Positions 1-4,777 of a stretch of DNA of 5,201 bases are shown in pieces (the first letter of the stretch is position 1; each line of letters opens with the position of its first letter). The DNA is taken from NCBI GenBank assembly GCA_946480815.1, contig CAMLLB010000091.1:1-5201 (forward strand), written 5' to 3'. The translations under genes and the position numbers were made by a program. The notes beneath the pieces are model-generated. The model saw nothing but the letters and a program-made list of their open reading frames with translations, searched no databases and was not told the DNA's origin. The stretch is from an uncultured Flavobacteriales bacterium (GTDB lineage Bacteria; Bacteroidota; Bacteroidia; Flavobacteriales; Crocinitomicaceae).

Positions 1-294
1 GAGGAAATGAGTAAAACACGTTTACTTGGCAATCGCTACAAGTACGAAGTAACCTGGGATTTCACCATCCGGAACAACGGTGGAGCGTCCATTCCGATCA
101 TTGTAAAAGACCACTTCCCTATTTCGATCAATGACGATATCAAAGTAAAACAAGGTACATTTGACGGTGCTGTTCTGGATGAAAAAACAGGGATTCTAAC
201 CTGGAAATTTACCACGAATAAGGGTGAAACAAAACAATTTAAATTTGATTACCAGGTGGATTACGGGAAAACACAGCCGGTTTACCTGGAATAA
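1..294 (+). CDS. C-terminal end of a DUF4139 / MuiA-family protein (5' partial)
   Basis: The frame is open from the first base and ends at TAA 292-294, so only the last 97 or so residues are present. The ATG at 7 is probably an internal Met, because the frame continues upstream of it. The visible part reads as the final beta-rich segment of a DUF4139 domain. It has a Tyr/Glu-rich strand, then an 'N-x-G...IPIIVKDHFPIS' stretch that matches the family's 'N..+.PV.V.D..P.S' pattern. A 'DGAVLDEKTGILTWKF' turn and a final 'FDYQVDYGK' strand match the family's 'G.L.W...L.PGE...Y.V..PK' ending. The family (mucoidy inhibitor MuiA-like) is widespread in Bacteroidota, is thought to be envelope-associated, and has no established biochemical role. 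It has no evident link to the aromatic genes, from which it is separated by a terminator. The assignment rests on pattern recall of the family, not a search. Confidence 0.7.
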   Translation, partial: EEMSKTRLLGNRYKYEVTWDFTIRNNGGASIPIIVKDHFPISINDDIKVKQGTFDGAVLDEKTGILTWKFTTNKGETKQFKFDYQVDYGKTQPVYLE

Positions 295-313
295 TCAGGC
301 CTCATAAAACTTC

Positions 314-343
314 AAAAGCATCCGTCAGCTGACGGATGCTTTT
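314..343. terminator. Bidirectional intrinsic terminator between convergent genes
   Basis: A perfect 30-base palindrome starts 20 bases after the stop of the DUF4139-family gene. The GC-rich stem is GCATCCGTC (318-326) with GACGGATGC (331-339), closed by an AGCT loop. It is flanked by AAAA at 314-317 and TTTT at 340-343, so either strand gives a hairpin followed by a short U-tract. It would end the rightward gene on its left, and could also stop leftward transcripts coming from aroA, although those would carry a 3' tail of about 300 bases. Both U-tracts are only four long, so its efficiency is uncertain. Confidence 0.85.
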
Positions 344-643
344 ACCTGATTATGAAGAAAAATTACTATTGCTTCATTAACTGGATCCGACACAACTTGT
401 AGAAATCAAAAAACCTTGCAGCGTTTCGAATTGTATAGTCAAACACAGCAAATGTGGCAATATAAAATATTGCTGTAACGTGAAATAATACTCCTTGGAA
501 CTTTGTAGTAAGTTGGGATGCGTAATATTAGTGTTTCAGCCTTACGAAGGTAAAAAACGAGACTTGATTATTCAATGCCAATCTGTCAAATAACCAGAAT
601 ATATGATAAGTGGTTAATTTTCAGTCTAAACGGTTGAATTCAA
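344..643. other. Gene-free AT-rich stretch between terminator and aroA stop
   Basis: About 300 bases with no convincing reading frame on either strand and no tRNA or rRNA-like structure. No TAnnTTTG promoter box was found here by eye. The only structure noticed is a weak AT-rich hairpin, GCAATAT/ATATTGC (457-463 with 467-473, three-base loop), which can be extended by ACAGCA/TGCTGT (445-450 with 471-476). A small CCTT-ACG-AAGG hairpin at 540-550 has no U-tract on the side that would make it a terminator for aroA. The stretch is probably the 3' untranslated region of the leftward operon plus decayed spacer. A short RNA or a gene remnant cannot be excluded. Confidence 0.5.
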
Positions 644-1900
644 TTATAAAGACTTGAAACACTCCCAGAAATCAGGATAACTTTTAGAAACCGAGCCTGC
701 ATTCGTTAGAATCGTAACTCCGTTTGCAATGCTTCCTGCAATTCCAAGGCACATAGCAATCCGGTGATCATGATGAGAATCCACTTCGGCTCCCTGCAAT
801 TTTCCGGTTCCATGAATCAGCATCCGGTCATTTTCCAGGTCAATTTTTAAGCCCATTTTTCCAAATTCAGTTCGCAATGCCTTTCCTCTGTCGCTTTCTT
901 TGTGAACAAGCCGGTGAACTCCTTTAATCTCAGATATGCCAGTACATTTAGCTGCCAGAACCACCAAAGCAGGAAATAAATCCGGGCAATCTGTGGCATC
1001 AAATTCAAAGGAATGAAGCCCGGAACCATCTACCCGAATTTCATTTTCATCGAATAGTACTTTGCAGCCGGCACTCATCAAAGCTTTCAATAAGGCTTTG
1101 TCAGCTTGTAAGCTGCGCATATTCAATCCTGAAACGGAAATCGGATGGCCCAAAGCCGCTGCAACCAACCAATAGCTTGCCGAACTCCAATCCGACTCAA
1201 CGGAATAATCTGTTGCCAGGTACCGTTGCTTTCCAGGAATTCTGAACCGATTATTTTCGTTTTCAATGACAATTCCAAATTGATTCAGGGTGTGAAGGGT
1301 CATTTGAATGTAAGGTCCGGATTTCATGTCAATCACTTCCAGGGAACTCGACTCTTCACTTCGTGGAAGCGCCATCAACAAACCGGAAATAAATTGGGAA
1401 CTCAACGAACCATCTACCTGTGCGGTTGTTCCTGTGAGTGGTCCGCAAACTTCAACAGGTAAAAATCCTTTGTTTGTTGAAACCGCACAGCCAAATCGGG
1501 GTAAAACGGTATCAAAAAAATTCATTGGCCGTGAAAGCAGACTTCCTGTTCCAGTAAGAATTACTTGTTGATCAAAAGAAGCGCTGACACAAGTGAGGAG
1601 ACGCAAGCCCAAACCTGATTCACCTGCAGACAATTCCAGGTTCTCCGGGAGTTTCCTGATCCCGGTAATCAAAACAACCCGCTCTTCCTCATTCCCGCTT
1701 TTATTCTCATTCTGAACAACAGCTCCCATCTGCTCCACTGCACGTAGCATCGCCATTTCATCGTCACTTTTTCCAATTCCTTTTAAACGGGAAGTTCCGT
1801 CGGCTAATGCAGCACAAAGAATTGCTCTTTGCGAATCACTTTTCGATGCCGGAATAGTCACATTCCCTGAAATTAAACCCGGATGAATAACCTGTCTCAT
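644..1900 (-). CDS. aroA: 3-phosphoshikimate 1-carboxyvinyltransferase (EPSP synthase)
   Basis: Cytosolic enzyme of the sixth shikimate-pathway step: shikimate-3-phosphate plus PEP gives EPSP and phosphate. The 418-residue product is near the usual family length and appears intact. Visible landmarks are the N-terminal substrate loop 'PASKSDSQRA' (K20, S21, R25), 'SRPM' at 123-126, 'SSQF' at 167-170, 'SGPYIQMT' with Y197, 'SDWSSASYWL' at 236-245, 'DCPD' with probable catalytic D307, 'HKESDR' at 333-338, 'DHRIAMC' at 378-384, and 'KSYPDFW' near the C-terminus. The SSQF and HKESDR forms are class I-like. The PEP/glyphosate loop, normally NAGTAMRP, reads 'ESGLGLRL' here (residues 94-101), an unusual variant. 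The ATG at 1900 overlaps the stop of the upstream DAHP synthase/chorismate mutase gene as ATGA, and AAGAAGAG just upstream may help initiation. The two genes therefore look translationally coupled and share the upstream attenuated promoter. Confidence 0.95.
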   Translation of the reverse strand: MRQVIHPGLISGNVTIPASKSDSQRAILCAALADGTSRLKGIGKSDDEMAMLRAVEQMGAVVQNENKSGNEEERVVLITGIRKLPENLELSAGESGLGLRLLTCVSASFDQQVILTGTGSLLSRPMNFFDTVLPRFGCAVSTNKGFLPVEVCGPLTGTTAQVDGSLSSQFISGLLMALPRSEESSSLEVIDMKSGPYIQMTLHTLNQFGIVIENENNRFRIPGKQRYLATDYSVESDWSSASYWLVAAALGHPISVSGLNMRSLQADKALLKALMSAGCKVLFDENEIRVDGSGLHSFEFDATDCPDLFPALVVLAAKCTGISEIKGVHRLVHKESDRGKALRTEFGKMGLKIDLENDRMLIHGTGKLQGAEVDSHHDHRIAMCLGIAGSIANGVTILTNAGSVSKSYPDFWECFKSL

Positions 1901-2979
1901 TGCTCTTCTTTATCTGAAGAATGATTCATAACCCGTACCTGGTGACGAATCGACTCCTGGTGAATGGCATCCATTACCTGGCGCACAAAACGATCGCTCA
2001 ATTTGTATTCGAAAGCCCGGTTCAGCCTGGCTGAAATGATCTTTCTCCAATGTTCCGGTTGCAAAATGGTAATATTGTGTTCTTTTTTGAAAATCCCCAG
2101 CTCTTCACTTAACTGCATGCGTGCCGTGAGAATATCAAATAAACGATCATCCAAATCACCGATCTTCTCCCGGATAACAGAAATGTGTTCACTATCCAGT
2201 TTTTCTGAATTCTGCGATCTCAGGACCAGGGAATCCAAAAGAATTCCCAAATTCTCAGGTGTTAACTGCTGAGCAGCGTCCGACCAGGCGGCATCCGGAT
2301 TTCGATGTGTTTCGATAATCAAGCCATCAAAATTCAAATCCATTGCTTTTTGAGAAACTTCCAGCAATAAATTCCGGTTTCCGGTAATGTGGCTTGGGTC
2401 ATTGATAATCGGAAGACCGGGAAGCCGTTCGTGCAAGGCGATCGGAATTTCCCAGTTGGGCACATTCCGGTATTTCGCATGTTTGTAAACAGAAAATCCA
2501 CGGTGGATCGCTGCTAATTCCGTTATTCCGGATTTCTCCAGACGCTCAAAAGCACCGATCCATAGCTCCAGATCCGGGTTGACAGGATTTTTCACCAAAA
2601 CGGGAATCTTGACTCCTTTCAAAGCATCGGCAATTTCCTGAACTGCAAAAGGATTCACAGTCGTCCGGGCACCAATCCAAAGGATATCAATACCCGCTTT
2701 TAAGGCTTGTTCCACATGTTTGGTATTCGCAACTTCAGTCGTTACCGGAACTCCTAATTCCTTTCCTGCACTCACAAGCCAGTTCAAACCTATTTCACCG
2801 ACTCCTTCAAATGAATCCGGTCGTGTACGCGGTTTCCAAATTCCCGCCCGCAAGATATCGATCTCACAAAACTTCTTGATTTGAAGGGCCGTTTCCATCA
2901 TTTGTTCCTCCGTTTCGGCGCTGCAAGGTCCCGCAATGATAATCGGCCTTTTTCCTCCTTTTTGAATGATGCTGCTCAT
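1897..2979 (-). CDS. Bifunctional DAHP synthase (type I-beta) / chorismate mutase (AroQ type II)
   Basis: A fusion of the first shikimate-pathway enzyme (PEP + erythrose-4-phosphate to DAHP) with chorismate mutase (chorismate to prephenate). From the ATG at 2979 it has 360 residues. Residues about 10-250 are a KDSA-like DAHP synthase barrel: 'IIIAGPCSAETEEQ' with probable metal ligand C19, 'RAGIWKPRTRPDSFEG' at 44-59, 'KNPVNPDLELWIGA' at 130-143, 'HRGF' at 159-162, 'NDPSHITG' at 193-200 and 'ETHRNPDAAWSD' at 223-234. Residues about 262-348 are an all-helical AroQ mutase; by alignment to the E. coli enzyme, R270, R287, K298, R312 and Q347 fit active-site positions. In characterised relatives such as the Porphyromonas gingivalis enzyme, the mutase domain mediates feedback inhibition by prephenate; the same is inferred here. 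An in-frame TTG at 3054 would add 25 residues but lies inside the terminator hairpin, and GPCSAE sits at the usual distance from the ATG chosen here. The 3' end overlaps aroA by ATGA. Confidence 0.93.
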   Translation of the reverse strand: MSSIIQKGGKRPIIIAGPCSAETEEQMMETALQIKKFCEIDILRAGIWKPRTRPDSFEGVGEIGLNWLVSAGKELGVPVTTEVANTKHVEQALKAGIDILWIGARTTVNPFAVQEIADALKGVKIPVLVKNPVNPDLELWIGAFERLEKSGITELAAIHRGFSVYKHAKYRNVPNWEIPIALHERLPGLPIINDPSHITGNRNLLLEVSQKAMDLNFDGLIIETHRNPDAAWSDAAQQLTPENLGILLDSLVLRSQNSEKLDSEHISVIREKIGDLDDRLFDILTARMQLSEELGIFKKEHNITILQPEHWRKIISARLNRAFEYKLSDRFVRQVMDAIHQESIRHQVRVMNHSSDKEEQ

Positions 2980-3037
2980 GATGTACCAAATTACCTTTTT
3001 TAATTCACTTTTAGTGTCTTTTTTCAGGGAATAAAAC

Positions 3038-3071
3038 AAAAAATCCCGCTCCAAAAACGAAGCGGGATTTT
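3038..3071 (-). terminator. Intrinsic terminator (attenuator) upstream of the DAHP synthase gene
   Basis: Read on the minus strand, AAAATCCCGCT (3071-3061) pairs perfectly with AGCGGGATTTT (3050-3040) across a ten-base loop. It is followed by a run of six T (complement of 3043-3038). This is a strong intrinsic terminator pointing toward the DAHP synthase gene and ending 58 bases before its ATG. There is no complete gene for it to terminate; only the 16-codon leader ORF precedes it. This position is what one expects of a regulated premature terminator. In the plus direction the hairpin is followed by only four T, so it is a poorer terminator that way. Confidence 0.85.
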
Positions 3072-3117
3072 ACCAATTAATATCTCTATATGCTTCGAAT
3101 AATTATACCCGAAGACA
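3058..3117 (-). promoter_or_regulatory. Alternative 1:2 and 2:3 helices of the aro attenuator
   Basis: Segment 1 (minus CTTCGGGTA, 3114-3106, the last sense codons of the leader ORF) can pair with segment 2 (minus TATTCGAAG, 3101-3093). This gives nine base pairs including two G-U, around a four-base loop. Segment 2 (minus CGAAGC, 3097-3092) is also exactly complementary to minus GCTTCG (3063-3058), which forms the loop-side end of the terminator's 5' arm plus the adjoining loop. The 1:2 and 2:3 helices are mutually exclusive, and 2:3 competes with the terminator. A ribosome stalled at the Trp codon (3120-3118) would cover segment 1 and free segment 2 for antitermination; one reaching the stop (3105-3103) would cover segment 2 and allow termination. 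The 2:3 helix is only six pairs, so this part is less certain than the terminator itself. Confidence 0.6.
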
Positions 3118-3153
3118 CCACGAAAATTGTACGAACTGATTATTTTTTTTCAT
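3103..3153 (-). CDS. Candidate aro leader peptide with Phe, Phe and Trp codons
   Basis: A 16-codon ORF from ATG 3153 to TAA 3105-3103 encodes MKKNNQFVQFSWCLRV. It lies between a TAnnTTTG-type promoter box and the premature terminator of the DAHP synthase-aroA operon. The aromatic codons (TTC 3135-3133, TTT 3126-3124, TGG 3120-3118) are positioned so that a ribosome waiting at TGG would mask segment 1 of the attenuator. Its role would be as a sensor of aminoacyl-tRNA supply; the peptide itself probably has no function. A tiny ORF can occur by chance, so support comes from its position, its aromatic codons and the 13-base core shared with the trp leader. There is no Shine-Dalgarno sequence. Confidence 0.65.
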   Translation of the reverse strand: MKKNNQFVQFSWCLRV

Positions 3154-3162
3154 TTCTAAGCA

Positions 3163-3189
3163 CAAATCTAATGTTATTTATTTAACCAA
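3163..3189 (-). promoter_or_regulatory. Candidate promoter of the aro leader / DAHP synthase-aroA operon
   Basis: Minus-strand TAGATTTG (3170-3163) is an exact match to the Bacteroidota -7 consensus TAnnTTTG. A TTG (3189-3187) lies 16 bases upstream as a possible -33 element, a little closer than the usual 19 or so; another TTG at 3197-3195 is 24 bases away. Transcription would start around 3157-3160, only a few bases before the leader ATG at 3153. The surrounding DNA is strongly AT-rich. Confidence 0.6.
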
Positions 3190-3224
3190 AATGGCAATTT
3201 GAAAATATTTTTTCACAATTTTTC

Positions 3225-3254
3225 TTGGAAGTTTGATTTATCGCGCTATCTTTG
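3225..3254 (+). promoter_or_regulatory. Candidate promoter of the trp leader / trpEG operon
   Basis: TTG at 3225-3227, a 19-base spacer, and TATCTTTG at 3247-3254 match the Bacteroidota vegetative promoter pattern (TTG, about 19 bases, TAnnTTTG) in both elements and spacing. Transcription should begin at about 3259-3262, at or next to the first in-frame ATG (3259) of the trp leader ORF. The box is back-to-back with the aro promoter; their -7 boxes are about 76 bases apart and do not overlap. Confidence 0.75.
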
Positions 3255-3258
3255 CCTC

Positions 3259-3324
3259 ATGATTTTTCAACAATCAATGAAATTTTGGTGGTGTCAGATT
3301 ACTCAAAAAGTGACTGACGCTTAA
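3259..3324 (+). CDS. trpL: Trp leader peptide with tandem Trp codons
   Basis: A short ORF runs from ATG 3259 (21 codons) or the in-frame ATG 3277 (15 codons, MKFWWCQITQKVTDA) to TAA 3322-3324. It carries adjacent Trp codons TGG TGG at 3286-3291, as expected of a leader that senses charged tRNA-Trp. It is followed by an intrinsic terminator and then trpE. The Trp pair lies at the base of RNA segment 1, and the stop codon lies immediately after segment 2, the classic geometry for ribosome-mediated attenuation. The start is uncertain: the predicted transcript begins at or just beside 3259, so translation would be leaderless from there or would begin at 3277. No Shine-Dalgarno sequence is visible. 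Confidence 0.8.
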   Translation: MIFQQSMKFWWCQITQKVTDA

Positions 3325-3360
3325 TCCATTATATCTTTTTTTTCGAGCGGCTTATCACTT
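3290..3360 (+). promoter_or_regulatory. 1:2 and 2:3 helices of the trp attenuator
   Basis: The 1:2 helix pairs 3290-3297 with 3314-3321 and 3299-3303 with 3309-3313, with one bulged A (3298) and a five-base loop. It gives about 13 pairs, a few of them G-U (core GTCAG/CTGAC). The 2:3 antiterminator pairs AAGTGA (3308-3313) with TCACTT (3355-3360) and CGCT (3318-3321) with AGCG (3346-3349), leaving an internal loop. Segment 3 is also the 5' arm of the terminator, so 2:3 and 3:4 exclude each other. A ribosome held at 3286-3291 would cover most of segment 1 and favour 2:3; a ribosome at the stop (3322-3324) would cover segment 2 and permit termination. The pairings were derived by eye. Confidence 0.75.
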
Positions 3361-3379
3361 GTGGTAAGCCGCTTTTTTT
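3346..3379 (+). terminator. Intrinsic terminator (attenuator) upstream of trpE
   Basis: AGCGGCTTATCA (3346-3357) pairs with TGGTAAGCCGCT (3362-3373): twelve pairs including one G-U, closed by a CTTG tetraloop and followed by seven T (3373-3379). This is a textbook strong intrinsic terminator. It sits after the Trp-rich leader ORF and directly before the trpE start region, so it would cut off transcription when charged tRNA-Trp is plentiful. Confidence 0.92.
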
Positions 3380-3397
3380 ATGTCCAAAAATTTGATC

Positions 3398-4777
3398 ATG
3401 ACAATTTACACACAACATTATAGCTTTAATTCGGATAATTACACTTCCATCGGTTTGTACTTGTCTTTGCGCAACCGATTTCGCTGCGTTTCGCTTTTGG
3501 AGAGCACTGATTACAACGACCGAACAGCAAGTAAATCATTTATCGGTCTGAATCCGATTTGTGACATCCAGGTTTTCAGAAAGGAAATCCTGGTGAACGA
3601 AGGGAATTCCGTACATACGGTACCAATTTCCGATCCGCAAAAAATCACTGCTCAAATCCAGGATTTACTAGGCGCGTATTCATTTGAAAACAGTTTTGAA
3701 AACAATGGTTTTTTGAGCTATTTCAGTTTCGAATTCGCCCATTTCGAAGAAAATTTACTTTCCGATTCAGCAGATTCAGAACTTCCCCTCGCCCGTTTTA
3801 CACTTTTCGAATACCTGTTAGTTATTGATCACTTTTATGATCAGGGGACGATCCTGTACAACAGCTTTCAAAACACCCAAAAGAAAACTTCCGGGTTTTC
3901 CGAATTACTCCAATTTCACAAGGCATCCGAATTGCCTTTTGAAATTCGGGACGAGGAAAAAACACCTCTTTCCGACTCCGGATTCCTGGCACTTGTCCAA
4001 CAAGCGAAGAATCACATTTACCGGGGAGATGTTTTTCAATTGGTTCTTTCGCGCAGGTTCAGTCAAACTTTTTTCGGAGACGATTTCCAGGTATACCGTC
4101 ATCTGCGCAGGTTGAACCCTTCTCCTTACCTCTTTTATGTAGACATGGAATCTTATCGCCTGTTCGGTTCTTCCCCGGAAACGCAAATTCAACTGAAGAA
4201 CGGACTTGCCGAAATTCATCCGATTGCCGGTACGGTCAGAAAAACAGGAAATTCAAGCATTGACTCCGAATTAGTAACTCAATTGGTACAGGATGAAAAA
4301 GAAAACGCAGAACATACGATGCTGGTGGACCTTGCGCGAAATGATTTGAGTAAATTCTGCAACGCTGTAAAAATTGCCTCCTATAAAGAAGTACAGCATT
4401 TCTCCCATGTAATCCACCTGGTTTCGAAAATAACCGGCAATACGGAACATACTGCACTGGAATTGTTCAATGGCACATTTCCAGCCGGAACGCTTTCCGG
4501 AACTCCGAAACCCAAAGCCCTGGAACTTCTCAAAACATACGAAAACTTCGAGCGTTCATTTTATGGCGGGGCAATTGGCTTTATCCATGCGAATGGGAAT
4601 ATGAACCTTGCGATCATTATCCGAAGTGCTTTGAGTCTCAACAATACACTTTACTATCAAGCCGGAGCAGGAATTGTCCTGGATTCTATTCCCGAAAATG
4701 AGCTGGCGGAAGTAACGAATAAACTGGGAGCTATCCGAACAGCCATTTCTAACGCATCACAAAAACAAAATCCATGA
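3398..4777 (+). CDS. trpE: Anthranilate synthase component I
   Basis: Synthase subunit of anthranilate synthase: chorismate plus ammonia (supplied by TrpG from glutamine) gives anthranilate and pyruvate, the first committed Trp step, in the cytosol. From ATG 3398 it has 459 residues, close to family length. The N-terminal 'LLES' at 33-36 matches the Trp feedback-binding motif of TrpE, favouring TrpE over PabB. The chorismate-binding domain is complete: 'RGDVFQLVLSRRF' (209-221), 'NPSPYLFY', 'GSSPE' (257-261), 'IHPIAGTVRKTG' (273-284), 'DEKENAEHTMLVDLARND' (299-316), 'HVIHLVS' (337-343), 'FPAGTLSGTPKPKALEL' (361-377), 'YGGAIG' (389-394) and 'QAGAGIVLDSIPENE' (421-435). An earlier in-frame ATG at 3380 would add six residues but touches the terminator T-tract; 3398 seems likelier. 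The gene overlaps trpG by ATGA and is controlled by the upstream attenuator. Confidence 0.95.
   Translation: MTIYTQHYSFNSDNYTSIGLYLSLRNRFRCVSLLESTDYNDRTASKSFIGLNPICDIQVFRKEILVNEGNSVHTVPISDPQKITAQIQDLLGAYSFENSFENNGFLSYFSFEFAHFEENLLSDSADSELPLARFTLFEYLLVIDHFYDQGTILYNSFQNTQKKTSGFSELLQFHKASELPFEIRDEEKTPLSDSGFLALVQQAKNHIYRGDVFQLVLSRRFSQTFFGDDFQVYRHLRRLNPSPYLFYVDMESYRLFGSSPETQIQLKNGLAEIHPIAGTVRKTGNSSIDSELVTQLVQDEKENAEHTMLVDLARNDLSKFCNAVKIASYKEVQHFSHVIHLVSKITGNTEHTALELFNGTFPAGTLSGTPKPKALELLKTYENFERSFYGGAIGFIHANGNMNLAIIIRSALSLNNTLYYQAGAGIVLDSIPENELAEVTNKLGAIRTAISNASQKQNP

Noticed and set aside
445..476. AT-rich inverted repeat as a possible terminator for aroA
   Set aside because: The stem is weak, it lies about 170 bases past the stop, and no T-tract follows on the minus strand.
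1145..1571. Two overlapping plus-strand frames (1145-1462 and 1326-1571)
   Set aside because: They lie wholly antisense to aroA, resemble no protein family, and have no promoter or ribosome site; they are shadows of the aroA coding sequence.
1964..2272. Plus-strand frame of 102 codons
   Set aside because: It is antisense to the chorismate mutase domain, with low-complexity Ser/Arg-rich content typical of a shadow frame.
2985..2993. Minus-strand TAATTTGG just before the DAHP synthase ATG as an internal promoter
   Set aside because: The spacing inside the motif is one base short of TAnnTTTG, and it would leave almost no room for a transcript start before the ATG.
2980..3054. N-terminal extension of the DAHP synthase from a TTG start
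   Set aside because: The codons run through the terminator U-tract and hairpin, the residues do not resemble the family N-terminus, and the ATG at 2979 is better placed.
3040..3071. The same hairpin as a plus-strand terminator
   Set aside because: There is no rightward gene upstream to terminate and only four T follow on the plus strand; the six-T side and the leader ORF both point to minus-strand function.
3040..3380. Riboswitch or T-box explanation for the two terminators
   Set aside because: No T-box sequence, specifier stem or known riboswitch core was recognised, and short ORFs with Trp codons plus alternative helices explain both sides better.
3905..4219. Minus-strand frame of 104 codons inside trpE
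   Set aside because: It is fully contained in a strongly conserved gene on the other strand and has no recognisable motif.
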